A stretch of 64,000 bases of DNA from Trinickia fusca (GCF_003628145.1 NZ_RBZV01000007.1:62001-126000); one strand, 5' to 3'; numbered from the stretch's first letter, positions 17,677 to 27,005 are shown. Numbers and translations are program-made. Notes: generated by a model from the sequence alone, not told the origin.

Positions 17677-19158
17677 TTACGAGCGCCGCGAGATCGTAGC
17701 TGCGGCGAGCCGAGCCTCCCGCGCTTGGGCCGGCGTTCCCTCGGGCACATCCTGTTCGGCCACGGCGTCGCCGGCGATCTCCTCGAGCGAGCGATGGTTC
17801 GTGCGCGGGCCGAACATGCCGATCGACACCATCACGATCAACATGCTTGCACCGATCAGCACGAACACGGCCGAGGCGCCCACGTGCTCGAGCAAGAGCG
17901 CGACGATGAAGCTGCTCGCAATGCCGGTGAGGCGGCCGATCGAATGCACGAAGCCGAGCGCACGGCTGCGAATGTCCGTGGGGAAGATCTCGGCCTGATA
18001 GGCCGTCGCGTTGCTGGCCATCACCGTATTGCACAGTGTGACGAGCAGGCCGAAGACGATGACGAGCGATGCCTGCCCCGCCATCGCGAATCCGGTGCCG
18101 AACAGCGCGACGCCAAGGGCCGTGGCGACGATCAGCCATTTGCGCTCGATGCGGTCCGCGAGCAGGCCGGCGACGAACGGCGACACCGGATACGCGAACG
18201 CAATGACGAACGCGTACCAGAGGCTCTTGGTCACGGCGGCCCCTTGCGCGACCAACAGCGTCGGCAGCCACTGACTGAAACCGAAGAACCCGATGCTGAG
18301 GAAGGCATTGAAGACGATCAGCATGATCGTGCGCCCGCGGTAGTGCTTGCTCCACATCGAAGCCGCGCGGCGCGAGCCACCCACGGTTGATGCGCCGGAT
18401 GCGGCCTGCGCAGGCGGCAGCGCACGGCCGTATTCGCGTTCGACTTGCCGTTCGAGGCGCACGAGCACGGCTTCGGCCTCGGCTTCGCGGCCATGCGCCG
18501 CCAGCCAGCGCGGCGACTCGGGCAAACGCGTTTGCAGCCACCACGCGACGACAGCCCCTGTGCCGCCGAGCAGCACGACCCAGCGCCACCCCGACACGCC
18601 GAGCGGTGCATACGGAATCCATTGCCACGAGGCGAACGCCAGGACGGGCATGGCGAGATAGCTGAACGCGAAGCAAACGGCAAAGGCGCGCCCACGCAGG
18701 TGCTTGGGCACGAGCTCGGTTAGGAACGCGCCGATGGTGATCAGCTCTGCACCGACACCGCATCCCGCGATCAGCCGGCACATGCAGATGCCGAGCGCCG
18801 TGTGTTGAAAGCACATCGCCAAGCTCGCCGCCGTATACAACAGCAGCGCGCTCGTGAACAGTGCACGTCGGCCGATGCGGTCAGCGAGCCGCGAGAGCAG
18901 CATTTCGCCGAGGAAGAGCCCGGCAAACGTGGCGGCACCTAGTGCGCCTTGATCGGACATGCCGAACAGGCCGTGCGCACCGGTGTGAAAAATGCCGTCG
19001 CGGACGAGGCCCGGCGGCAGATACGTCATCTGGAACAGGTCGTAGACTTCGAAGAAGCCGCCGACACTCAACAGCAGCACCAGTCCCCAGATGGTGCGCG
19101 TAACGGGAAGGCGGTCGATGCGGTTCGTTATCGATAAAGCGTACGGCGTGGAGGACAT
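17677..19158 (-). CDS. MFS transporter of the sugar/aromatic-acid porter type
   Basis: This is a 493-aa, 12-helix transporter. The ATG at 19156-19158 is chosen over 19162-19164 because AAGGA lies at the right distance only for the former. Family marks are the loop 2-3 motif RLADRIGRRALF, the PESPRWL motif after helix 6, a long central cytoplasmic loop (about 225-270) and the mirror motif GLLADRIERKW in the second half. It starts 26 bases after the cyclase gene and is the last gene of IclR-CaiB-cyclase-MFS, so it probably imports the organic acid degraded by that pathway. Confidence 0.85.
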   Translation of the reverse strand: MSSTPYALSITNRIDRLPVTRTIWGLVLLLSVGGFFEVYDLFQMTYLPPGLVRDGIFHTGAHGLFGMSDQGALGAATFAGLFLGEMLLSRLADRIGRRALFTSALLLYTAASLAMCFQHTALGICMCRLIAGCGVGAELITIGAFLTELVPKHLRGRAFAVCFAFSYLAMPVLAFASWQWIPYAPLGVSGWRWVVLLGGTGAVVAWWLQTRLPESPRWLAAHGREAEAEAVLVRLERQVEREYGRALPPAQAASGASTVGGSRRAASMWSKHYRGRTIMLIVFNAFLSIGFFGFSQWLPTLLVAQGAAVTKSLWYAFVIAFAYPVSPFVAGLLADRIERKWLIVATALGVALFGTGFAMAGQASLVIVFGLLVTLCNTVMASNATAYQAEIFPTDIRSRALGFVHSIGRLTGIASSFIVALLLEHVGASAVFVLIGASMLIVMVSIGMFGPRTNHRSLEEIAGDAVAEQDVPEGTPAQAREARLAAATISRRS

Positions 19159-19184
19159 TGGCATTCCTTATTGTTTGCCGACGG

Positions 19185-20204
19185 TCACACCGTCGCGACG
19201 GGGTTGACGGGGGAGCCGACGAGGCCGCGCAGGTAGAGCGGCGGTGCCGTGAGCAGGAAGCGGGACCGCCCGTGCTCATGCAACCATTGTGCGAGCGGCG
19301 TCAGGTGCCATAGCTCGCCCAGATGAATGCCGAGCTTGAACAAACACAGCTCGTGCAGTGGCATCACAGGGCCCGGGCTGGCACGATCGGCCATATGCTG
19401 CGGACGTTCCTCGACGGCATGGTTATCGGCGACGAGCGCGACGAGGCCGGATTCGTCGACCCAGCGCAGCAGCCGCTCATCGCTGCTGTCGAGTACGCAG
19501 CATCCGTTGAGCGTGTCGTCCGACGCCTCCGTCCCGGCATGCAACAACGCATCGGCGAAGCCCGTATGCAGGCAGACGAGATCGCCTCGCTCGACTACGA
19601 CCCGATCGGCCTCCATGACCGCCGCAAGCTCGGCATAGCCGACTTTGCGCCGTGCGGCGCCGAAGTGACGGTGCAGATCGATCATGACGCCGCGGCCCTG
19701 CACGCCCGTGCGTGCCATCACGTCGATGCCGAGCGCCTGGGCGCCGCCTGTCGGCGCGCCATCTTCGGGCACACGCACATGCTCGTCCATGCGATAGCCG
19801 TTGTAAAAGACGCGCTCGGGCCGGCCGTCGCCGTCGGCGTCGAACAGCGAGCCGACGTGCGCGAATGCATCCCATTGAGTCGAGAACTGTGAGTGCATGC
19901 AGAAGGCGTCATCGCAGACGACGTCGGTCGCATTGCGTACACGCTCGTCGGCGCGATAGCCGAAGTACGGCGTGCCATTGAGCAGTGCGGGCATGACGGC
20001 AGGCGGGCGGCGGCGAGCGTTGAGTCCACCGCCGCGCGGCACGTCGAGCGGCAGGCTGAGCGAGAATACGAGGCCTTCGCGCACTTCCGCCACGGCTTCG
20101 CGCACGCGTTCGGGCGTGAGCCAATTGAGGCGGCCTTTCTGATCGTCAGGGCCGAAGTCGCCCCAGTTCGATCCGGGCGGCCGTCGCGTCCAGCGCGGGT
20201 CCAT
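19185..20204 (-). CDS. Cyclase-family (kynurenine-formamidase-like) metal hydrolase, copy 1
   Basis: This 339-aa protein of the PF04199-like cyclase family starts at an ATG behind AAGGAGACAGTC. The metal-site motif TQWDAFAH (109-116) replaces the HxGTHxDxPxH of short kynurenine formamidases, as in the longer subgroup. The N-terminal PPGSNWGDFGPDDQKGRLNW block is also typical of that subgroup. About 75 percent of positions appear to match the copy at 25986-27005, including the C-terminal LRGLVGSPVNPVATV, so the two are recent paralogues. It probably opens a ring or hydrolyses an amide/lactone in the pathway; the substrate is unknown. Confidence 0.86.
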   Translation of the reverse strand: MDPRWTRRPPGSNWGDFGPDDQKGRLNWLTPERVREAVAEVREGLVFSLSLPLDVPRGGGLNARRRPPAVMPALLNGTPYFGYRADERVRNATDVVCDDAFCMHSQFSTQWDAFAHVGSLFDADGDGRPERVFYNGYRMDEHVRVPEDGAPTGGAQALGIDVMARTGVQGRGVMIDLHRHFGAARRKVGYAELAAVMEADRVVVERGDLVCLHTGFADALLHAGTEASDDTLNGCCVLDSSDERLLRWVDESGLVALVADNHAVEERPQHMADRASPGPVMPLHELCLFKLGIHLGELWHLTPLAQWLHEHGRSRFLLTAPPLYLRGLVGSPVNPVATV

Positions 20205-20297
20205 GACTGTCTCCTTGTTGTGGGCGTACGGACGCTCGGAACCCGTCGCTTGGTTTGTCGTTAGGACTGCGATACGTTACACCGGTGGTGCGGAAAA

Positions 20298-21572
20298 TCA
20301 CGGGCCGACGATGACCCCTTGCCTTTCCAATATGGTGTACTCGTGCTCGCCGAGCAGCGGTAACAGCACTTCGCGGTTGTGCTCGCCAAGCGTTGGTGCG
20401 GGGCGTCGAAACGTGCCAGGCGTCCCTGACAACCTTGGAACGACGTTGTGCATGGGCAGGCTGCCGACATCCTCGTCGGGCAGCTCGACGAGCACTTCGC
20501 GCTCGATCACGTAATCGTCGGTCACGATCTGGTCGATCGTATTGATCGGGCCGACCGTGACGCCGGCCGCTTCGAAGAACGCGAGATTGTCGTCGAGGGT
20601 GCGCTCTGCGATGAATCCGCCGACGATCGCGTCGAGTGCTTCGGCATGCTGAACGCGCTGCACGTTCGTCGCGTAGCGGGGATCGTCGATGAGCTCGGGG
20701 CGGCCGATCGCGCGAAAGAGCCGCTCGGCCATGCCCTGCGTGGAGCTGGACAGACACAGCCATTTGTCGTCGCGCGTGCGGTAGGCGTTGCGCGGCGACG
20801 TGTTCGTCGAGCGGCTGCCGGTGCGTGGCTTGATTTTCCCGGTCAGCGCATAGTTGGCCGCGGACGGCCCGAGGATCGAGAACAGCGGTTCGAACAGCGA
20901 CACGTCGATGACCTGGCCGGGCGCGTCTTTGCGCTCGCGTGCGAGCAGCGCGGTGAGTACGGCGATTGCGCCCGACAGGCCCGCCGTCATGTCGCCGAGA
21001 AAGATCGGCGGCAGTACCGGCTCGCGGTCAGCGAAGCCGTTGATCGATGCGAAGCCCGAGTAGCCTTCGGCCAGCGTGCCGAAGCCGGGCTTGTGCTGGA
21101 ACGGCCCTGTTTGCCCCCAGCCCGAGATACGCGCGATGACGAGCTGAGGCCGGATCGTGTGCAGGACGTCGGGGCCGAGACCCATCTGCTCGAGCACGCC
21201 GGGCTTGAAGCTTTCGATGAAGACGTCCGCGGTGGCGACGAGCTTGCGCACGACGGTGATGCCCTGCGTCGAATGCAGATCGAGACACACGCTGCGCTTG
21301 TTACGCCCGTAGACCTTCCAGTTCGTGCTGATGCCGCCTGCGCCGACTGCCCGCAGCGTATCGCCGCGCTCGTTCTCGACCTTGATCACGTCGGCGCCGA
21401 AGTCGGCCAGTTGCAGGCTCAGCATGTTGCCGGCCATGAGCCGGGAGAGATCGACAACCTTGATGCCGTCGAGTGGACCGCGCGCGGCGGCGTCGAAGCG
21501 TTTGGCGTGAAGCGGCCCGATGGACCCGCGCCGAGCGGGGGCGTGCGTGGCTTGCGTCGTATCGACGGGCAT
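20298..21572 (-). CDS. CaiB/BaiF class III CoA-transferase, copy 1
   Basis: This is a 424-aa class III CoA-transferase with an ATG behind AGGAGA. It shows the N-terminal fold GPLDGIKVVDLSRLMAGNM, the CoA-binding region ADFGADVIKVEN, and the catalytic Asp194 in LPPIFLGDMTAG. These enzymes move CoA between a donor thioester and an organic acid. It sits in one transcript with IclR (49 bases upstream), a cyclase-family hydrolase and an MFS importer, so it probably activates the imported acid. It is clearly distinct from the second CoA-transferase at 29381-30625. Confidence 0.9.
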   Translation of the reverse strand: MPVDTTQATHAPARRGSIGPLHAKRFDAAARGPLDGIKVVDLSRLMAGNMLSLQLADFGADVIKVENERGDTLRAVGAGGISTNWKVYGRNKRSVCLDLHSTQGITVVRKLVATADVFIESFKPGVLEQMGLGPDVLHTIRPQLVIARISGWGQTGPFQHKPGFGTLAEGYSGFASINGFADREPVLPPIFLGDMTAGLSGAIAVLTALLARERKDAPGQVIDVSLFEPLFSILGPSAANYALTGKIKPRTGSRSTNTSPRNAYRTRDDKWLCLSSSTQGMAERLFRAIGRPELIDDPRYATNVQRVQHAEALDAIVGGFIAERTLDDNLAFFEAAGVTVGPINTIDQIVTDDYVIEREVLVELPDEDVGSLPMHNVVPRLSGTPGTFRRPAPTLGEHNREVLLPLLGEHEYTILERQGVIVGP

Positions 21573-21621
21573 CCGTGTCTCCTGTTTTTCGTTTTTGATT
21601 CGTTGACGCGAAGGCCGGGCC

Positions 21622-22371
21622 TCAGTCGTTCAGCGCGCTATACGTGGCGGCCTGCGACGGAGCGGTGGCGAACGCGGGCAAATCGCCGCCCAGCATGTGC
21701 GTGAGTTCGCTCGCGGCGGCCTGAACGCGCGGCAGATAATCGCCGAGCACCTTCTTGTTGAAGCGGTAGCGCGGTACGCCCAGCGAGATCGTGCCGTTCA
21801 GCAAGCGCCCGACGCCGAACACCGGGCAGGCAATCGCGGCGCTCTCAGGGTCGCGCTCGCCGATCGACACGGCATAGCCTTGTTCGGCGACTTTGTCGTA
21901 ATCGCCGCCTCGCGTACCCGAGAACGTAAGCAGCACGCGGCCTGCCGCGCCGACGTCGAGCGGGAAGCGATCGCCTTCGCGCAGGTTCGTGCGCACGGCG
22001 CGCTGTGCATGAAAGCGGAACAGGCAGACGCGCTGATCGCCTTCACGCACGTAGTAGGCCGCCGTTTCACCCGTCTCGTCGCTGAGGCGCTGTAGCACGG
22101 GCACCGCGTGCTCGCGCAGCTGGAACGACTCGCGGTACATGATGCCGAGATGGAACGCGGCCGGGCCGAGCACGTAGCGGCCGTCGGGCATGCGCTTGAT
22201 AAAGCGGAAATTCTCGAGCGACTCGAACAGGCGTAGCAACGTACTCATGTTGAGCCCTGTCGCTTCGCTTACCTGCGCGAGCATCAATCCGTTCGGCGCA
22301 TCGCCGAACGCGAGCAGCGCTGTCAGCGCGCGATTGACGGCAGCGACGCCGCCATCCGCTTGAGCATTCAT
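21622..22371 (-). CDS. IclR-family transcriptional regulator
   Basis: This 249-aa protein has a winged HTH at about 10-75 (GLMLAQVSEATGLNMSTLLRLFESL) and a GAF-like effector domain at about 85-240 (AAYYVREGDQRVCLFR, SIGERDPESAAIACPVFG). It is divergent from the CitE-like gene at 22612 across 240 bases that hold two copies of a GAAAGT-n-ACTTTC palindrome. It heads the IclR-CaiB-cyclase-MFS transcript, so it is likely to regulate both itself and the divergent citE-porin unit. Confidence 0.9.
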   Translation of the reverse strand: MNAQADGGVAAVNRALTALLAFGDAPNGLMLAQVSEATGLNMSTLLRLFESLENFRFIKRMPDGRYVLGPAAFHLGIMYRESFQLREHAVPVLQRLSDETGETAAYYVREGDQRVCLFRFHAQRAVRTNLREGDRFPLDVGAAGRVLLTFSGTRGGDYDKVAEQGYAVSIGERDPESAAIACPVFGVGRLLNGTISLGVPRYRFNKKVLGDYLPRVQAAASELTHMLGGDLPAFATAPSQAATYSALND

Positions 22372-22441
22372 ATCAACCTCTTTCTCTTCGATGAGCCGTG
22401 ACGGGCAAGCGAACGAACCGCCGCCTGTACGCGTATAAAAC

Positions 22442-22454
22442 GAAAGTCACTTTC
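22442..22454. promoter_or_regulatory. Putative IclR operator, site 1
   Basis: gaaagt-c-actttc is a perfect dyad, extended to AAAYGAAAGT on both arms. It lies 71 bases upstream of the iclR start. A second copy stands 141 bases away, centre to centre, at the citE-like start. Assignment to the adjacent IclR protein is inference. Confidence 0.6.
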
Positions 22455-22582
22455 ATTTTATAGCTCACGCATGGCATGTCAACCGACAAGCGGAACGTAA
22501 GGATTGCTGATTCAGGCCGCTTTGTGCTTTGCACAAGGGGGTTAACCACAGTTTGACGCTGCCGATCCTCGAGCATAAAAAT

Positions 22583-22595
22583 AAAAGTAACTTTC
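22583..22595. promoter_or_regulatory. Putative IclR operator, site 2
   Basis: aaaagt-a-actttc is the same dyad as site 1 with one arm mismatch and the same flanking A/T tracts (ataaa...attttt). It ends 16 bases before the start of the CitE-like gene, so a bound protein would overlap the core promoter or ribosome site. Binding both sites could loop the region. Confidence 0.6.
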
Positions 22596-22611
22596 ATTTT
22601 TTGAATGTCTG

Positions 22612-23523
22612 ATGATGAACCCCTCTATCTCCTCCACTTCACAGCCTGTCTGGCGTTCGTTGCTGTACGTGCCTGCCCATGTGGGCCGGTTCGTCTCTTC
22701 GGCTGTCGATTGCCGCGCCGATGCGGTGTTGCTCGATCTCGAGGACAGCGTGCCTGTCGAGGCGAAAGACGACGCGCGTGCAGCATTGCCTGCGGCCTGC
22801 GCACGTTTGAAAGAGGCCGGCCATGATGTGCTGGTGCGTGTGAACGGGCCGCTGCAATGGCTCGTGCCCGATCTCGAGGCGGCCGTGGCGGCGAACGTCG
22901 ATGGTGTGGCGGTGCCGAAGGTACTGGGGGCCTCGCACCTCGAAGCGATTTGCGAACTGCTCGACACGCTCGAGCGCGTACACGACGTCGAACCGGGCAA
23001 GACCCGTATCGTCGCGATGATCGAGACGCCGCGCGCATTTCAGGCGATGGCCGCGATCTGTCGTGTGTCGCCGCGCTTGGTGGGAGTCATGCTGGGCGGC
23101 GGCGATTTCGCGCTTCATTGCGGCAGCCGCGCGAGCGCAGAGGTCCTGCGCTTACCGAAGCAATTGATGGTGATCGCGGCGCGGGCGGCCGGCATCTTGC
23201 CGTTCGGCCTGCTGGGCACGCCTGACGACCTGTCGGACCTCGAAGCGTTCGAGCGCATGGCGCACGAGTCGGCCGACTTCGGTTTCGTCGGCGCCACGTG
23301 CATTCATCCGAAGCAGGTCGATGCGCTGAACCGCGCGTTCATGCCGTCGGCCGCCGAGGTCGAGGCCGCGCGTGAGGTCATCGACGCCTACGACAAGGCT
23401 CGTGCCGCAGGACGGGGAGCCGTGCGAGTGGGCAGCAAGATGATCGATCTACCCGTATTCGAACTCGCACAGCGCACGGTGCAGCGCTATGAAGCCGTGC
23501 CGCGTGCACCGCATGCTGCGTAG
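22612..23523 (+). CDS. HpcH/HpaI (CitE-like) CoA-ester lyase, copy 1
   Basis: This is a 303-aa TIM-barrel protein of the citrate-lyase beta-like group: RSLLYVPAHVGRFVSSA at the N-terminus, AVLLDLEDSVP, the Mg-binding Glu in IVAMIETPRAF and Asp in MLGGGDFALHCG, and IHPKQVDALN near the end. Members split malyl-, citramalyl- or related CoA esters. The start is ATG 22612 or the adjacent ATG 22615; neither has a strong SD. It is the divergent partner of iclR and lies 126 bases ahead of a porin gene, so it is probably part of the same regulon. Confidence 0.88.
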   Translation: MMNPSISSTSQPVWRSLLYVPAHVGRFVSSAVDCRADAVLLDLEDSVPVEAKDDARAALPAACARLKEAGHDVLVRVNGPLQWLVPDLEAAVAANVDGVAVPKVLGASHLEAICELLDTLERVHDVEPGKTRIVAMIETPRAFQAMAAICRVSPRLVGVMLGGGDFALHCGSRASAEVLRLPKQLMVIAARAAGILPFGLLGTPDDLSDLEAFERMAHESADFGFVGATCIHPKQVDALNRAFMPSAAEVEAAREVIDAYDKARAAGRGAVRVGSKMIDLPVFELAQRTVQRYEAVPRAPHAA

Positions 23524-23649
23524 CGCGCTCGAGTACCGGCACGACAGCGCGCCCCGACGCGTCACAAACAAGAAAGCGATCAAGCAGCGAATAAGCCCAT
23601 GACGCGCACGTCGATGCGTGATGATAAGGACTACAAAGGAGACGCAAGA

Positions 23650-24723
23650 ATGAGAAAAAAGTGGTTCGCCGCGTGCGGGCTGGGGATTGCTTCGGCCAGC
23701 GCCAACGCGCAGTCGAACGTTACGTTGTACGGGATAGCGGACATCTACACCGAATTCCTGACCAATCAGGCGACGTCAGGCAACGGCGCGGGCCATCTGA
23801 TCCGGATGGCCTCGGGCGGCAAGAGCGGTTCGCGTTGGGGCGTGCGCGGCGTAGAGGCGCTCGGCGATGGCTGGCAAGCCGAGTTTCGCCTCGAGAGCAC
23901 GGTCAATCTGAACAACGGAACCGCCCTGGGCGCGGGTGGGTTCGACCGTCAAGGCTGGGTCGGCCTTCATCACGAGCAGTGGGGTGGCGTGCGTCTCGGT
24001 CGCCAATATACGTCGTTGTTCGACGTGCTCGAACACTTCGGGCCGACCGACGGCTACTCCACGATTTACGAACCTGACGGAGCGATCGTCGGACCGAGCT
24101 TCCGCGAAAACAACGTGGCCAAGTACTACGCCGATATCGGCGGACTGTCCGTGCGCGCCCACTATTCGTTCGGCGGCACGGCGGGGGCATTCTCGAGCGG
24201 AGCGGCCTGGGGCGCCGGGTTCAATTACACGTTCGGCTTCGTGTCGGTGGCGGCAGCCTTCGACGACGTCAATGGCACCCTCCCCAACGTCACGCACTTT
24301 CGCCGCTATGCGACGGCCGTCATGGCGACGCCCGGCCGCGCAACGTTGATGGCTGGCTTCGAGCATGCCAACGGCAACGTGACCACATCGGGCGTCGTCA
24401 GACGTTTCGACTTTTACTGGGTGGGTGCTCGCTACCAGGTGACCCCGGTACTGCAGGCGGTGGGCGGCTTCTACTACGAGGACATCGCGGCGCAGAACCC
24501 GGCCCAGGGGCAGACGGGCACACAGCCGACCAACCCGAAGCAGGTCGGCTTTCAGCTCAACTACGTGCTGTCGAAGACGACGATGGTCTATCTGACCGGC
24601 GGCTATGTCTGGCACGCGGCGCTCGATTTCGACAACGACAACTATCACATCCTCAACTACTCGCTGGCGGCTGGACGATCGAACAGCGCGGGCGTGGCGC
24701 TCGGGATGCGCAAGCTCTTCTGA
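23650..24723 (+). CDS. Gram-negative trimeric porin (OmpC/porin_4 type)
   Basis: This is a 357-aa porin from the ATG at 23650, preceded by aaaggagacgcaaga; a longer in-frame start at 23599 is not supported. It has a signal peptide (MRKKWFAACGLGIASASANA-Q) and a first strand SNVTLYGIADIYTEF, the mark of betaproteobacterial general porins. The long loop 3 includes the PEF-like region near FREN, and the C-terminus is VALGMRKLF with terminal Phe. It follows the CitE-like gene and probably gives the pathway substrate passage through the outer membrane. Confidence 0.9.
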   Translation: MRKKWFAACGLGIASASANAQSNVTLYGIADIYTEFLTNQATSGNGAGHLIRMASGGKSGSRWGVRGVEALGDGWQAEFRLESTVNLNNGTALGAGGFDRQGWVGLHHEQWGGVRLGRQYTSLFDVLEHFGPTDGYSTIYEPDGAIVGPSFRENNVAKYYADIGGLSVRAHYSFGGTAGAFSSGAAWGAGFNYTFGFVSVAAAFDDVNGTLPNVTHFRRYATAVMATPGRATLMAGFEHANGNVTTSGVVRRFDFYWVGARYQVTPVLQAVGGFYYEDIAAQNPAQGQTGTQPTNPKQVGFQLNYVLSKTTMVYLTGGYVWHAALDFDNDNYHILNYSLAAGRSNSAGVALGMRKLF

Positions 24724-24753
24724 GGCAATCCACCGAGCCGCTTGGCCAGGGCT

Positions 24754-25695
24754 TCAACCGACGTCTAGTGCTTCCATCAACGTGCGGCACGCATCGAGCG
24801 ACGCGGCCGCCTCGGTAATGCGTGCCCGCAGCCACGTGTGCGCGGCACTCGCGTCGTTCCGGCGATGCCAGTAGACGGACCACGTAAGCGGCTCGAGCGC
24901 CAGCGGCAGCTCGCGGATGACGAGGCGCTCGTCGGCCAGGCTCAGTGCGTGCCGCTCCGACATGATGACGGCGACGGGCAGCGCGTTCAGCATGTGAGGC
25001 ACGACGAGCCAGTGCGGAACGTTCAGCACGACGCGACGCAGGCAGTGCATTTCGGCGAGGCGGTTGTCGACGATGCTGTTGTCGATGGGATTCGTCGTGA
25101 CGTTGAGGAAGTCGAGCGAGACGAAGCGCTCGAGCGTCAGCGGCTTGTCGACATCGGGATGCCAGCGGCTCTGCACGCAGACCATCCGGTCGCGCAGTGC
25201 GACATGCGAGCGTAGTGTGCCGCGATGTTCGAGCCCGGTGCTGAGCGCCATGTCGAGCGTGCCCGCTTCCAGTGCGTCGGCGGTTTCGGCGGGCGACAGG
25301 TGCATGACGTTCAGCCGCACGCGCGGTGCCATTTGCCGGATCGTGCGCGACAGCGTCGGCAGAATCAGCAATTCAGTCAGATCCGACATGCGCAGCATAA
25401 AGTGTCGTTCCGATAAATGCGGATCGAATTCGTGTTCAGCGGCAAAAAGTGCTTCCACTTGCTGAAGAATTTGCCGGATTGGCCCGACGAGCGTTTTTGC
25501 ACGTGGGGTCAATTCCATGCCGATCGTTCCGCGTACGAGAATATCGTCCTTGAACACGTGGCGAAGGCGGCTCAATGCATTACTGACGGCGGGCTGCGTG
25601 AGACCGATTTTCCTGCCGGCTCGCGTGACCTGCCTTTCGCTGAGCAGCGCATCCAGTATCACGAGCAGATTCAAATCGATTGAACGGAGGTTCAT
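24754..25695 (-). CDS. LysR-family regulator (NodD/SyrM-like subgroup)
   Basis: This 313-aa protein has an HTH at residues 1-65 (MNLRSIDLNLLVILDALLSE, GRKIGLTQPAVSNALSRLR) followed by the LysR substrate domain. The DLNLLVILDALL start marks the NodD/LeuO-like branch, whose effectors are often aromatic or organic acids. It lies 290 bases downstream of the CaiB-CitE-PrpD-cyclase operon on the same strand, separated by a terminator-like hairpin, so it has its own promoter. A 13-bp T-N11-A palindrome lies 80 bases upstream of it. Confidence 0.88.
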   Translation of the reverse strand: MNLRSIDLNLLVILDALLSERQVTRAGRKIGLTQPAVSNALSRLRHVFKDDILVRGTIGMELTPRAKTLVGPIRQILQQVEALFAAEHEFDPHLSERHFMLRMSDLTELLILPTLSRTIRQMAPRVRLNVMHLSPAETADALEAGTLDMALSTGLEHRGTLRSHVALRDRMVCVQSRWHPDVDKPLTLERFVSLDFLNVTTNPIDNSIVDNRLAEMHCLRRVVLNVPHWLVVPHMLNALPVAVIMSERHALSLADERLVIRELPLALEPLTWSVYWHRRNDASAAHTWLRARITEAAASLDACRTLMEALDVG

Positions 25696-25775
25696 GGTGG
25701 GGCACCGTGTGCTCTGTGAATGAAAGCCGAATTGGAGAGGCGCGCATTCGGCGTGTCAGGTAAAACACCCCCCTA

Positions 25776-25788
25776 TCATTGGCAATGA
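25776..25788. promoter_or_regulatory. LysR-type box upstream of the LysR gene
   Basis: tcattg-g-caatga is a perfect 13-bp dyad that fits the T-N11-A form of LysR-type sites. It lies 80 bases upstream of the LysR start, where an autoregulatory site is usual. Based on symmetry and position only. Confidence 0.4.
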
Positions 25789-25875
25789 ATCTGGGATAGT
25801 CCAGTATTGACAACTCGATATGAATCACGTATCGCTGACGATGATTTTTTGTAGGCGGAAATTGAAATAATGAAT

Positions 25876-25904
25876 TGCGCATCGCGAAGCATTCGCGATG
25901 CGCA
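25876..25904 (-). terminator. Hairpin ending the CaiB-CitE-PrpD-cyclase operon
   Basis: A perfect 13-bp stem (tgcgcatcgcgaa with ttcgcgatgcgca) has a 3-base loop and is followed on the minus strand by ATTCATTATTTCAATTT. It lies 81 bases after the cyclase stop. The U tract is broken, so termination may be partial. Confidence 0.65.
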
Positions 25905-25985
25905 TGGCATGAAAACGTGACGATCAAAAAACTAGAAGCCTATCGATCGATTCGCGGCGTGATAAAGCTTGAATACCTCCGCGAA

Positions 25986-27005
25986 TCAAACGGTGGCGAC
26001 AGGATTGACGGGCGAGCCCACCAGCCCGCGGATATGCAGCGGCGGAGCGGTCAGCAGGAAGCGGCTGCGGTTGTGCTCGTGCAGCCAGTTGGCGAGCGGC
26101 GTCAGATGCCACAGTTCGCCGAGGTGGATGCCGAGCTTGAATAGACACAGCTCATGCAACGGCATCAACGCGCCGCGCTGCGCTTTCGGCTTCAGGTCGT
26201 ACGGACGCTCCTCGACCGCATGATTGTCTGCAGCGAGCGCCGCGATACCCGATTCGTCGATCCAGCGCCGCAGCCGTTCGTCTTCGCTGTCGAGCACGCA
26301 GCAGCTGGCAAGCTTCTCGGGCGGTGCCGTATCGTCGTGCAAGAGGAGATCGGCAAAACCCGTGTGGATGCAGACGATGTCGCCACGCTCGACGACCACG
26401 CGATCGGCCTGCATGACTCCCATGAGTCCTTCGAATCCGATCTTCTTGCGCGCATCGCCAAAATGGCGGCGCAGATCGATCAATACGCCGCGGCCTTGCA
26501 CCCCTGTGCGCGCCATCACGTCGATGCCGAGCGCCAGTGCGCCGCCCCGCGTATCGTCGTGTGCCGGCACGCGCAGATGCTGGCCCATGCGATAGCCGTT
26601 GTAGAAGACGAGCTCGGGTTCGCCGTCGCCGTCGGCATCGAACACGCTGCCGACGTGCGCGAGCGCATCCCATTGCGTCGAGAACTGCGAGTGCATGCAG
26701 AACGAATCGTCACAGACGACGTCGGTCGCGTTGGCCACGCGTTCGTCGGCGCGATAGCCGAAGTAGGGCCGTTCGCCGAGCAACGCCGGCGAGATCGCGG
26801 GCGGGCGGCGGCGCGCGTTCAAGCCGCCGCTGCGCGGCACGTCGAGCGGCAAGCTCAGCGAGAACGACAGGCCTGCTTGCACTTCGCGAATGCCTTGCAG
26901 CACCTTCTCGGGCGTGAGCCAGTTGAGGCGTCCGCGTTGATCGTCGGGGCCGAAGTCGCCCCAGTTCGACCCGGGCGGGCGTTGTTTCCAGCGCGGATTA
27001 TCCAA
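25986..27005 (-). CDS. Cyclase-family metal hydrolase, copy 2 (TTG start)
   Basis: This is a 339-aa protein if it starts at the TTG 27003-27005, which has GGAGGA 5 bases ahead and gives exactly the same length and N-terminus (xDNPRWKQRPPGSNWGDF) as copy 1. The ATG-initiated upstream alternatives run deep into the previous gene. The TAA of the PrpD-like gene (26998-27000) overlaps this start by eight bases, so translation is probably coupled. The motif STQWDALAH and the C-terminal RGLVGSPVNPVATV are shared with copy 1. It is the last gene of the four-gene unit. Confidence 0.86.
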   Translation of the reverse strand: MDNPRWKQRPPGSNWGDFGPDDQRGRLNWLTPEKVLQGIREVQAGLSFSLSLPLDVPRSGGLNARRRPPAISPALLGERPYFGYRADERVANATDVVCDDSFCMHSQFSTQWDALAHVGSVFDADGDGEPELVFYNGYRMGQHLRVPAHDDTRGGALALGIDVMARTGVQGRGVLIDLRRHFGDARKKIGFEGLMGVMQADRVVVERGDIVCIHTGFADLLLHDDTAPPEKLASCCVLDSEDERLRRWIDESGIAALAADNHAVEERPYDLKPKAQRGALMPLHELCLFKLGIHLGELWHLTPLANWLHEHNRSRFLLTAPPLHIRGLVGSPVNPVATV

